Of a stretch of DNA of 64,000 bases, positions 33,780 to 45,389 are shown piece after piece (within the stretch, counting starts at the first letter, position 1; each line of letters opens with the position of its first letter). Source of the DNA: Ifrita kowaldi (Eukaryota; Chordata; Aves; Passeriformes; Cinclosomatidae). Where the stretch lies: contig VZRS01000313.1 in NCBI GenBank assembly GCA_013398055.1, forward strand, positions 152,213 to 216,212. Direction: 5' to 3'. A program made the position numbers and the translations under genes. The notes below the pieces were generated by a model, which saw only the letters and a list, made by a program, of their open reading frames with translations, had not been told where the DNA came from and made no database searches.

Positions 33780-35745
33780 GTCATTTTATAATTGTTTTCT
33801 GACTAAAACTGAATTAGATTCTCAGTATCAGAGCATTGAATGATACACTCACATAGATTATAACGTGGCATGATAACACAGTCAGGTGTTGGTAAAAGCA
33901 AACTGATATTCCTAATCAGTCAACTTTATTAACCTCATAGAAGAGAACAGAGCAAGTAGATATTGCCTTTCCTTTGTATTTTGTTAGCAACCTGCTATTG
34001 CCGTCATAACATATTATGAGTAAAACTGCACTGCAGATAAAACATCTGTTTTGAATAAGCAGGTGTATGGCAATTTCAGAACCAAACTCCAAATCCTAAT
34101 TAAATGTTGCTATTCCCATTTAACAAAAAAGTGTTACTGAAAGTTAACCACAGTATAACCGGAGCATATGGATGCACACACTCTTCTGATTATCAGGAGT
34201 CACCTAATAAGCAAGTGTATCCACAGCTTGCCAAGTTCTCTTGTTTTTGTCTTTCCATTTTTAGTGATGTATTTTAACATAAACAACATCACATTTTTAA
34301 GAATTAGAAAGAGGGTGTTGGACATCGTTGTATCTGAAAAACTGGTATTTTTAAACCAAATGGTGACCATTTCATTGCTACTAGTGACATTTCCCATTTA
34401 CACCATGTTAACTCTTCTTTGAATTAATGACTCTGCTGCTGATCCTAGCTTTATTAACAGCTGTTCTAAGATCAATGGAGGATTCTGCTGCTGCTATAAA
34501 ACACTTGATTTCACTTGTCCAACTTAAAAGGTGGAGAGTGCTCTGTTTGGACCTCTTAGTAATTAAATCTATTTTGGAAGGGTTACTGGCTGTTTTAGAT
34601 AGATGACTAATAATGCTGTTTCTTAAAAAGTAATTAGGAGAGCTAAAGAATTCAGACAAGTCAAATACTTTCCTCTGGATGTCATCTGGATCTAGAAGGT
34701 TAAGAAAATGTAGACACAACCTGAAAAGCATAGATCATAAAGCAGGAGTCTTTTAGTGCTTTTGAAGGTGAGGGAAACTTGAGACCTGGGCTAAAGTAGT
34801 CTTCCATCAGCCCTCTCTATCAACTTCACTACAAAGTCTTGAGACCTTGGAAACAAAGCAGTTGAACAGAGGACTGAAAAGATCATGAAAGTGGTTAAAT
34901 CTGGTGCTATCATGGACAGTAAATCCAGAAGTTATAAATTATCCTGCCCCTACTTACATAACAACTTGAGAGATTTTGTACAGAGGACCCAAATGCACAA
35001 AAACTGCTATGTGCTAGTGGAAGAGAGGAAGAGAAAGAGAGAGGAGATGATGGTACATTGACTGTACTATAGCTAGATAATATTAAGATTTGAACCTCTC
35101 CCGGGTACTTTTAGAGGAATGCAAAACTGAGTAAACATAAAGTGAGGGAGTCAAGCTTTGAATCAATACCTAGAAAAAGCTAGTTCTCAGCCCCTAAAAA
35201 TGCTGCAGTGGAAGATGTACGTTGTGTAATTAAATGTAAGTGTGATACAAGTACCTCATGCATCCTGGAAGCACTTCTGTCCTCTCACACAGTGCATCAA
35301 GCTCCACCTTTGAATTTGGTAATTTCTCCCATAATCTCATGCGCACATTTGGACTACTGGTTTAAAACTTTGTTACTTTCATGGTTAATGCTTATTTTTG
35401 CTTGGAGATTAACGCTACTGATGATGACCTTAGACTCTTTAAAATGTCTTGAATGTTTAAAGGAATGAAAAAAATTAAGTATTTTCAGTCTTCTCATATA
35501 ATCTTCTAACTCTCAGCTGTTCTAGCAGCCTGTGGGAGAAACCCTCTGAAAAGAGTTGCGTATTTATGAGTAGGATTTAAAGGCATAGTGCCCCACAGAT
35601 AAATGCATTTTATCAAATTCCAGTAGGTATGATATTGAGCTTATTGCTTAAGAGTTCCTACATCTGTCTTGCTTGGAGTAAATTCTCCTTTACGTGTATG
35701 AGACATGAAGACATACCATTCTAATCCTTGCTTAATACAATGTGT
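33780..35745. other. Non-coding spacer
   Basis: AT-rich with no supported gene. A GA-rich stretch (gaagagaggaagagaaagag) lies near 35017-35045. Confidence 0.4.
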
Positions 35746-35751
35746 TTGAGG

Positions 35752-35825
35752 TGTGATTCTTGTTGTGCTCAGTGCTGTACAAATGCCAAAGACAAATCTT
35801 GTCTTTCTTTAAACTTCTCACAAAC
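35752..35825 (+). repeat. MIR-like SINE relic
   Basis: 'ttgtgctcagtgctgtacaa' then 'atgccaaagacaaatcttgt' matches the amniote MIR segment (ttgtgctaggcgctgtacaaacacatagnaagagacagtc) in sense orientation with moderate divergence. Confidence 0.5.
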
Positions 35826-35829
35826 CCTC

Positions 35830-37400
35830 ATAATTTCTGAAAAAGTTAAGCATATTTTTTTTTTGCATGAATGAAGAGAAAACATGTATATTCAATGCAG
35901 GGGGAATTATAGTTTGAAATGTCAGGACTGATGGAATAAGGGAAACGGATAAGTGTTCTTGTTAACTACTTTACCATGTTCAAGTGAACAAAGTAGAATG
36001 GAAATTACTTATCCAAAGTGATGTAGAGTGTGCCAGATTTTATGGCTAGACATAAGATTCATGGCTTTTATAATGTTATTCTATTTTTATTGTGCTAGAT
36101 GCCAAGCAAATGAAGGACATGGAATATTTTGTTGGTGCTTTACTTGTAGGTGATTCAGTCCAAAATGCAATCCACTTTTTCTTTTTTTTTTTTTCAATGG
36201 TCATTGGACTGGCTCTAGAAAAATTGTTGTTCAAGTCCAAAAAGTGGTGGGAATACTCAGTGTTATTAGCAAAAAGCAAGCAGAGCTTCAAGCTATGTAA
36301 CATTTTTTTGAAAACATTGTAGTAGGCTTAACAGCTTGCTGCTTTTTTGAGCCTTTGGGGAGCACCTGGCTTGCATTTGCAAGCTTTTCTTCATGTTCGG
36401 GAGGGTGTGAAACATACACTCCAGAGGCAAAAGCTGAGATTTGTTTACTCCTAGTGTGGCTCCTTTCTATGCAAGAAAATATATATCTGGATACCTATCT
36501 ATTTATATTTCTATTTATATTAAAAATATATTTATAATATGTGCACTCTTTCAGACATACATTACCCCAGCAGAGGAATTTGCAAAATTTTGAGAGTCCC
36601 TGTGAATCGAATATGGAGAAGGCTTTTGCAGGCCATGAACTCCAGAAAGTTTATCATTCACTTTTTGGTACAAAGAGGTCAGTACTGCAAAGGCAGGAGG
36701 AAGCAGATCTGGGTTCAGCTGCTGACGATCACCAAAGAGAAATCCGCAAAATTTTTTCAGGGTGAATTTTCAGTCATACTGAATTTTGTCCTACAGCCTA
36801 TTTGTATTTCTATCATAATCAAGCACTGCTAGAAATCTGAGCTATGCTGAAGACTGCTATTGTTATAATACATAAACAGTATGGGTTATTTTAATGGACA
36901 TATTGCCTTAAACTGAATTTTCACCATCTGTTCTGCCCCTAATTTTGAATGCAAAAGAACATATTTCACAATTACATCTGTAAGTAATGATATAAGTAAT
37001 TTAAATGCATGTATATGTTCACACAATGCAGCAGACAGCTGGGATATTTTTTTTCTTTCAGGCAGAAATCAAGGGAAGAAATCTAGTAACTCCTCAAATA
37101 GCACTTCCCCCTTCCATTCTTGTTCTCCATTTAGTGAAGCTGTTCTATTGCAGGCACAGTTTTTCCAACAAGCCAATTTTGCTGTACCTAGGAGTTAAAA
37201 GCTTGCTCAGTAAACTAATGTGCAAACTCATTTTTACAATGCTTCCCCTGTCTTCACCCAAATCCCCTCTGGCTTGAATGACAGTTTGGCAGATGCAAGG
37301 CATTAAATCAATCAGTTTCAATAGATGATCAGGAGGAGACAGGTCAGGCTGTGTGGGCCAGTCTGTCTCTGCTTCTGGCTTTGCTTTCATGTCATCCTTT
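35830..37400. other. Spacer between exon-like segments
   Basis: An AT-rich run of TATTTATATT type lies at 36480-36540. A 75-codon frame (36541-36765) has a helical, charged C-terminus but no convincing donor and the wrong phase for its neighbours, so it is not called. Confidence 0.35.
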
Positions 37401-37407
37401 TACACAG

Positions 37408-37563
37408 GCTTTGGCAAAAGTACCCGTCTGCAGGTGAATCTTGGACTGCCTGGGATGCAAACTGCCTGGCCACAGAGTGGGACTCACTACAGCGGAAATG
37501 GAGCACAAACTTATCAGAATATCATAACCACAACTATGTGGAAGGCTGCTATGAGACAATAAA
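37408..37563 (+). other. Exon-like segment 3 of a candidate unrecognised gene (weak)
   Basis: 156 nt between acceptor 'ccttttacacag' and a strong donor 'aataaa|gtaagg'. Joined in phase 2 after the segment ending at 32797, it reads LWQKYPSAGESWTAWDANC and on to ...NYVEGCYETIK, rich in Trp, Tyr and Cys. The frame is open through the donor, so a further exon would be needed. A second frame across the same segment is also open, which weakens the case. No domain is recognised. No convincing next exon was found in the 18 kb downstream. Confidence 0.25.
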
Positions 37564-37569
37564 GTAAGG

Positions 37570-40500
37570 AGACTATTTTGGCTCCTATTTGCAAAATGTC
37601 CATTTTCAGAGAAGACCTTTGTCATTCCTCTGCCAGTGTTTGCAAGGTCATGAGATGCCAGTTTAATCACTCAGGTCATGCTGTTCGCTACAGCTGAATA
37701 TTGACTGAATTCCTTGATACTTTGCAAAGAGATCTATTAAATGAGATTTTGAGATGTATAAAAAAAAAGACTTCTTGAGCGTGCTATTTAGATAAAAGCT
37801 GATTTAACAGGTTTTATTCAAAGGAAATCACGAAATCTGTAAAAGTTGAATGGGTTTTGCAGGATGCCGGTGTCCTTCACATGTGTCATATGCATTTAGT
37901 TACCTGTGTGTACCTACTGACACTTGTTTGTCGTGTCTGCTAGCAAAATGAACTCTGATACCAGAAGTCACTCTGGCAGAAAGAGAAGAGAAGGCAATCG
38001 TAAATTTCTAGAACAAAATTTTAACAGGGAGTTTATTCCTATTGTTTAGTGCAAATTGCTACTAGGGATTAGAGAGGCTTTTATTTCCTGTATTATCACT
38101 GCCTTTTTATGCAGCTGTACATTTACTACTGCTAGCTTTTTGCCATCTATGAAATAGATAACAGCAGTGGATTTGCATGGGCCTTATATTGTAGTTTGAT
38201 AGTATTCTCTACAACGGTGCCCTTCGGACCATACTGCATTTCTTACTTTTTAACTGATAACGTCTTTTTTATTGTAAGGAGGTTATAGCCAGAAACAATG
38301 AAATGCTGATTTATGACAACTGTCCCTAAAAGCTTACAGAGTTGAGAATGATGGAGGAAAATTATCAGTGAATATTTAGGTAAGGTGAGTGGAGTCATGC
38401 ATTAGGAAAATTGGAACTGTGTTGGAGATATTAGACATTCAGATTTTCTTATAGTATCTTGAAATTTATATCATTTTAGCAACTGGCTCTTTTCTCCATG
38501 GGGGTTGGGTGATTAGGTATGTAACCACATATCAGATGTAGTCAGATAATAGCTGTCTGGCTATTGATATGCCAAGGAATGAAGAAGTGCTGGGGCCAGT
38601 CTCTGATGCGGGTTGCATTTGGTGCTGCAGCCCAGTCAGTCCAAAGACAATGGAAAGACTGTACCCATCTCCATCCCTCCAGGGGCTTCATGTGATTGAA
38701 ATACCTCTATAGGTTACTACTTGTTGGCAGGGTTGGGGTGGGTACCATCAATACAGAAAGGGAAGCTCCCCTGAACTGAAGTGAGTGCCATAGAAACTGA
38801 TTTTTCAGAATGATTCAACAGACAAAACTCCAGTATATAAGTGGATCTGTCACAGTATAAATGAGTTTTATAAAATCTTGCTACGAAGGGAAAAGAAGAG
38901 ACTGTTTTCTCTAAGACCTGGAAATAGGATCTTAAACACCTGAAACCCATAAAATTATTAAGGCTGGAATGAAAAACTTAACTGAAATCATGAGTGCCAA
39001 GGGGTTGCCTCCTACTTGTAACACTAGATGATTTTTCTATGCAGGGCACTTACGTTAACAAAGAAAATCCATAGCTCGTAGTTTCTAAACAATTAAGACA
39101 GTCTGTTTCAAAGAGCTGATGAATTAGTTTTCCTGGGGGAGGAGAACAGCTGCACTCCTCACAGAACACCTTTCTGGCTTATTTCTTGTAAGTTTTTTAG
39201 ATCTGTGTATATGAACAAATTTTCAAAGCAAATCTTTTCAGAAGCAAGTGGTAAAATGAGACCATCCTTTCGGAAGGAGTGAAAAAATAGAAGCCAAATG
39301 AATTAATAAGAAAATAAAATAGAAAAATGTGATTTAAAAAAAAAGGAAAAATAAATAAAGTAGAAAACTGCCAGATAAAAAGGGTGTGGTACAGAAGATT
39401 CTCTGCCATACACGACTTTAGCGCTGGCTTGGAATACAGAGTCAAGGCCATAAGAATCAAACACAACTGCATTAGTTTGCTAATTAAACAGCCACTGCAA
39501 ACACCTAATATGAATCAGTGCAAAAGCTAAGCAAAGCAATGGGAGGAAAACAGCCTCTTAAAATAGAAGGGTATTGTAACAGGATTTGCTTATCTGAACA
39601 CTTTCATCCTCCTAGAGAAAAGGGTAGATTCCAAACTGAGGTAATTAAAAAAAAACTATGTCCTGAGTGCAGTTATTAAAATGGACTGTTTAAAAATTGT
39701 GATTCAAATATTTCTGATATTTTGACAGAAATGCAACCTTGATATGAAACTGTGGTTCAGGTCCTTGTTCAGTGAAATCTTCGTTCCCTAGCTTTATCAG
39801 AGACTTTGATGTCTATTATTATGCTTAAGCATATAATATATCTAAACAGAGATATATGTCAAAGAAGCAGGAGGAGGAGATTTTGTTTAAAAAATAGAGA
39901 ACTGGAAATATAAAAGAATAAAACCTAGACTTTTTTTTGTATTAATTATCTGTAGAAGGAAACCTCTATGGCAGATATGCCAGCCAACTCTCTCATCATC
40001 AGTTTCAAGACTTCAATCAGTGGATAACTCACAGTTAGTGAAAGAAAAATTGTTCCAGCTACACAAGGAGAGCATAAATATTATGTTTCACTTGGTATCA
40101 TAATTAACTGCATGCTTCAGATATTTCTTTCATGTCTGCTTTCACAATAGGTAATATAATTTACCATTAATAGGATTAAAATGTCTTAAAAAAAGTAAAT
40201 ACTTCATTGGTTTAAGAATGCTTTCTGTTTGTTTTGTGCAGATACATATTTGGCTACAGGCACAGTATTTATACCTCAGTGTAGAAAATAATGAAAAAAA
40301 GAAGATAATATGTATAGTCCAGAAGCAAATGCATTTTTCTGTCTTGCTTGGCTTAATAATAAAAACTGGTTTTCTCTGAATTCCTGAAAATGAATCCTGA
40401 AGTCCCAAATTATATACATTTAGAAAAAATTTCATGCTAAGGAAAAACTCAAAAATATTGCAATGTCAAGACACAAATGTTTGCTTTGGGGACTTAACAA

Positions 40501-41785
40501 TAGTAATGCTGAAACTCCTAAATTCTGAAGTGCCCTTTTGGTATAGCTTTCTGAATTGAGAGTTGAGAAAACCCACCAAGCCTTCAAGGAAAAGAAATTC
40601 TGTAGTATGCAATATCAGTTACTTCCTGTTATAACATCCAAACATAGACCCACCGAGAAAACTGACCTGGGAAAATGCAGGCAGATCAACAAAGAAAAAG
40701 ATGGAAGGGTGAAAACAGTATTAAAAAGCAGCATAAGCTTTAGATTTCAAAACCCAGCTAATAGGCAAATAAATGTGCTTTACTTAATTATTATTGAGTT
40801 CCTGTTCAAAAGTATTTTTCTACTATATTTATGATTTTTTGTTTGATTTATCCTCTCATTTTACCATATCTTTAACTAGTTTTTATTTTTGTTGTTTCGA
40901 GTGCAATTACTCTGACTGACATCAAAACAAACCAAAAGAAAAAAATATATATCTTAAATATCAGTATCCTATTATAATATATAGTTTTCTTTATTGGTAA
41001 AGGGAATCTTTGTTACATAGGTGGCATCATTGCATCTGCTGGTTGGTTTGTATAGAATCTGCTTGGAAGAGATTTGGTCTCCCTGTTCACTGCAGCAAAC
41101 AGAATTTGGCATAAACATTTGAATGTACTCACTTAACTGCTGATCCATCTATTGAAGTTTCATTAGGGAGCCATGTGCATTTGCAAAGGATGAATGGTTT
41201 CATTAGCACTGAGACTAATAAACTTATAAAAGTTAATAATGTGAATATGTTTGATTTGGAATTATGCACATAGACATTAAGAATCACAAAAAGGCAGGCT
41301 TAAAAATGCCCAGTTTTTTTCTAGACTTACGCAGCTGGGGTATTTTTCACTTTTCTAAGACCTTTTAACAAAAAACACGCATTGATTTCTTTCACATGTG
41401 CTCCTATGATATTATCAACAGGTTCTAGTATTACACTAAGATTTCAATCTAAAAGCATGAATTTTATTCCCTCGAAATATTATTTCCAACGTGGTTTGCT
41501 GTAGGTTTTTTGATTCTTAATTATAGCAATTTTTGTTATTAATAGGTCAAGGTAAGTGCATCAAAATTGTATTATAGTCAAAAGCACATCCATTTTGAAA
41601 TGTCTGTAAAGGCGTGGAGGTCGTATGTAGTTTTTATGTATTCCTTTCCTTGAAAAATCCCAGAAAACTTTCTATTACAAGATAATTTCTCTGTTCAAAC
41701 ACCCCAGCTTAGCACAACAGGGCTCTTGCATTCATCCCTGGTCTAGTTTGTTTGGGAACAACTAAGTGACATAGCACAGTTTGGT
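37570..41785. other. AT-rich non-coding spacer
   Basis: No gene or dated repeat is supported. A very A-rich strand lies at 39295-39365 (aaaaaaaaaggaaaaataaa type). Confidence 0.4.
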
Positions 41786-41791
41786 GCCATT

Positions 41792-41938
41792 TTTCTTCTT
41801 CTTCATCATCATCATCATCAGAAGAAGAAGAGGAAGGAGAAGAGGAAGAAGAAGAAGGAGAAGAAGAAGGAGAAGAAGAAGAAGAAGAAGAAGAAGAAGA
41901 AGAAGAAGAAGAAGAAGAAGAAGAAGAAGAAGAAGAAA
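41792..41938. repeat. GAA/TTC trinucleotide repeat with adjoining TTC and ATC runs
   Basis: Order on the plus strand: a short TTC run (41794-41804), about five ATC units (to 41819), an interrupted purine tract of GAA/GGA (41820-41871), then 22 uninterrupted GAA units (41872-41937). The homopurine tract has mirror symmetry, and the leading TTC run is complementary to it. Long GAA repeats are known to form triplex/H-DNA and to be length-unstable. It does not encode a poly-Glu protein here: no open frame with a start covers it. Confidence 0.95.
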
Positions 41939-41944
41939 AAATGT

Positions 41945-44080
41945 TTAGTTTTTCTCCTTCCCCAGCTTGCTTTTCTGATGCCAGTGTTACCTGATCACCT
42001 CAATCCACTGTCTGCATTCTGATTTCCATCTCTGAATATTCATGATGAGGTCTGAGTAATCAGCTCTCATCCTAGGAGCCTGACTCGGCAGCTGATCCCC
42101 AATGGTTACCTCCCAAACTCATAGACATGTACCATTCTGTTTGTTTTAAAGGTGGAAAATGAATTCAGTCATTGAAGTTACTCAATTACAGGGAAAAAGT
42201 AATGAAATATGGTACAGAAAGCTCCACGTTTAGGGCTGGCAGCAGTACAATGGTTTCAGTAGAGGGTGATGCTCAGATGGCTACCAGGTTTCTGGGACTT
42301 AAGTTCAGTGCTGAACTTAGGTCATGGGTCTCTGACCAACTCTGAGTGTAAGGTGAAGAGCCTAAATCTTTTATCCATTTCCAGAAAGTTTCATCAGAGA
42401 TGGACACAATGAGAAGGACCCTTCCCATCCTGGCCAGCATGTTTTACCCCAGATCTACAACCCTAAGTCACAAGTCAGTCTCACTGCCTACACATCTCTC
42501 TTTTTAGGGAGACGATCAGTAATTGCACCGCTTCTGACAGAGGTATCTGTCCCCTTTCACAGGAAGCTGGGGTGAGACCACATCAAGTTCTATCACAGAT
42601 GGCACTGAGTGGTTTGGGGAGGAATAAATGCCAGGCACATGCGTATGTCCGTCTCTGAATTGAAGATGTACAGTTAAAGATTCTCTGTTGCCAATAACTG
42701 GAGTCACCATCTATTTTCTTTCATCACTTTCTTTCTATTAGAAAGACAACTCATCTCTGACAAATCTATCAGTAGCTCCATTCTTAGACTTAACTAATAG
42801 CAGGGCTGCAGCTGCAGGAATTATAAATACATCTGGCTTTGTGCTGCCTGGTACAACACTGTATCTATTATTATGATCTGACATACATCCTAACATCTCC
42901 TGCAGGTGCTGGCACATCATTTACAATAATCTCAGGTAACTGATATGACACCTCTCCTGCATGTGTGCTAGGTTCCTGTTAAACGACCATAAAGTGATCT
43001 ACTAAAGGGAAACATCATCAGAAAAAAGCAAGACCAAATTCAGACCTTCTGTAGGTGGGTGCAACTCCACAGACATGACATATTGCAGCTTGCAGGACAA
43101 GACAGAGATTTGACCTGCAGTGCTATGTGTTCTTTTCATATATGATTTTTACCCGCTAGAGGAAACCAGTACTCCCATCTTGCTGCAATTAATAGAAAGT
43201 ATGCTGGGTAGAATGGCTGTTGCCTAAATTATCCTCCCAACTCTTTGTTAGTTGCCACCAAGCAGTAGTGATGTAGGACATTGTCTGAAACAAGACTACA
43301 GTGAGAAATTTTGGGGTCTGTTCAGAAATAAAGCCAAAAAGTTACAAATTAAACTTCCACTTTGGACTGACGGGATGTGAAAGTTTTTTCTTAAAATTAA
43401 AACCAGGAAAAAAATTTATTGTATTCATTCACTGACTTGACCCACAGCTACAGGCTTTATTTCAGATGTGAAAGGCCTGATCTAGTTTAAACTGGAAAAG
43501 AAATTTGGGTGATTTCTTTTTTTCAAAAGGTCTTGAAAGTTGAAAGCTATGTGAAAAATCTAAGAACCAGCAGATCCAAGATAAATTCCCTCCTCTGCCT
43601 GAGAGCAACGCCCCAGCTCCAACCTCCACTTGGGTATGTGCGTTCCCACACTGTCCCCTTGACACTGTCCCACTTCATACGAATAAATAGACTAGTGAGT
43701 CTCATTTGAAAAATAAACAATTTTTTGGCATGCGAGCTCTTTCTTCAAGACGTGAAGAAGGGCTTGTGTGTCTGAAAGCATCTGTGATTTTTTCCATCCT
43801 GACACCTGTGGGATATCCTTTTGGCAGCTGAGGGAGGAGGCAAATCGCTGTGTCTCCCACAGCAGGGGAGTGCTCTGGCTGGCAGGGGCTTCTGGGTGAA
43901 GGACATGGGAGTATCCCTAGCTCTGAATTCACTGCTGCTTGCATTGCAGCTGTAAATCAATCCTCCTCTTCTCCCCTGAGGAAAGGAGGAACAGACCTCC
44001 TGACCTAAGTAATTGGGCAGTGCAAATTAAACTTGCCACGTTGCATAGAGATAGGTAAAGTACTGCTTTTTAAAAATTTT
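41945..44080. other. Non-coding spacer
   Basis: No gene or repeat is supported. Opposing open frames at 43462-43960 are chance-sized. Confidence 0.4.
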
Positions 44081-44084
44081 CTAT

Positions 44085-44172
44085 TCTCACGGAATAATAA
44101 TAATTATTTAATGACAAAAAAAAATGATAATGATGACAACTACAATAGTAATAACAACAACAGGAACAATAA
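44085..44172. repeat. Interrupted AAT/AAC/GAT trinucleotide-rich stretch
   Basis: Cryptically simple sequence: aataataataatta, then a nine-A run, then gataatgatgacaac and aataacaacaacaggaacaa. Its translation is Asn/Asp-rich purely as a consequence of the repeat. Confidence 0.8.
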
Positions 44173-44283
44173 TCCTACACAACCCCTAGGGATAACTAAA
44201 ACCTCTGAGGGCTACCTTGCAGTAAAAGTTGTGTTCACAGCAGCTGTGAGGCTACTTAAGTATAAATGATACAAACTCATGAG

Positions 44284-44326
44284 CATGGTTAGAAATTCAA
44301 GACTGAAACATGGTTAGAAATTCAAG
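44284..44326. repeat. Direct duplication of an 18-nt unit
   Basis: catggttagaaattcaag occurs at 44284-44301 and again at 44309-44326, exact, with a 25-nt period. It is a recent local tandem duplication. Confidence 0.9.
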
Positions 44327-44329
44327 CTT

Positions 44330-45283
44330 CTGAAAGCCCACCTCATCTCAGCTTCCCCTGGATCCCTTTAGAAACAGTATCTGTGATTTCTTTTGGTGAA
44401 AAAGGCAGATGTGTGGAGCAATATGTGGTGCTGCAGTCAAGGTAATGCAGTGGAGTGAAGGCTGAGGGAATGCACTACCTGTCCAGCTTCATACGGGTGT
44501 CATGGATCCTGGCAAGGGATATGTAACAATGTTTGGACGGTGGCTCGGTAGGGGCAACTTCCGTCTGTGGAAATTTGTTGTGGTTTTAGTATCCAAAGTT
44601 TCAAATCTGCATCTGGAAAGCCCTTTAAACAGTTTCAGAAATTCTTTGTATTGATGAACCTAACATTTTTCAGGGCTCACAGCTCAGCAGAATTGAGGCA
44701 GATTTTCCCAGTGACCAGTTTCAAAAGCTCCATCTCTGTCTAATTGCAAATCCCTTGTCCAAGGTCAAATATCTAGCTCTCCATAAAGCAGTTGTAAATT
44801 TATTTCTAATTTAGTAAACTGTATTTTTTCCTTTAACAGGTTCTTAGAAACTGGTGAAAAAAATTAGGTGACATATTAGAGACACAACTGCCCCCCAACA
44901 AAATACTCCCCTGGAAAGGCAGTCGATACAGCTCATTCCAGCATAGTAAAAACCAGGGCAAAATTCTAAGCAGTAAAGCTGGAGTTTTATAATGAGATGT
45001 ACTGTGCAAATTTTGCTGTAGGCAACCTTTTCAGATCTATCAATAGTACAGTTAAACACAAATTGACAGACAAAACTTTCAGGATGGCCTTATTAACAGG
45101 TGAATTAGACAAAGTGAAATCATACTGAAAAAGCTCTCCTTTAACATGTTTTTCAAAACACCTGTATTTTTGTTTACCATCCTCCAAATTCAACATGTTA
45201 CCACTTTTGTATACCTCAGAAAGCTTTAGACAGATTTATGCCACATTGCATGTGAACTGTGAGGAAAGGTGCTATCAGTGATT
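44330..45283. other. Non-coding spacer
   Basis: Nothing recognisable. Confidence 0.4.
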
Positions 45284-45285
45284 AT

Positions 45286-45384
45286 GGGCAAAATCCTGCC
45301 CATACATGTGTGCATGATTCCTGTTGGATTTAGTCAAGTTTCATGTGCATAACTGAGAGCAGGGTCTAGTCCTTAATCTGATGA
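45286..45384. repeat. Palindromic ancient amniote repeat relic
   Basis: 'gggcaaaatcctgcccatac' near the start and 'gagcagggtctagtcctt' near the end flank a middle with 'gattcctgttggatttagtc'. This follows an old reptile/bird palindromic repeat in which 'caaatcctgccc...' and its reverse complement surround a 'ccattgaagtcaatgg' type centre. It is strongly diverged and the formal family is unknown to me. Confidence 0.4.
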
Positions 45385-45389
45385 CATTT

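Noticed and set aside
36541..36765. Possible exon between the segments at 32.6 and 37.4 kb
   Set aside because: The helical charged translation is suggestive, but it ends in a stop before any good donor and does not fit the phases of its neighbours.
41820..41938. Poly-Glu or poly-Lys/Arg coding tract
   Set aside because: No start codon or splice context; it is a GAA microsatellite.
44033..44269. Asn/Asp-rich frame
   Set aside because: Produced by the AAT/AAC/GAT repeat.
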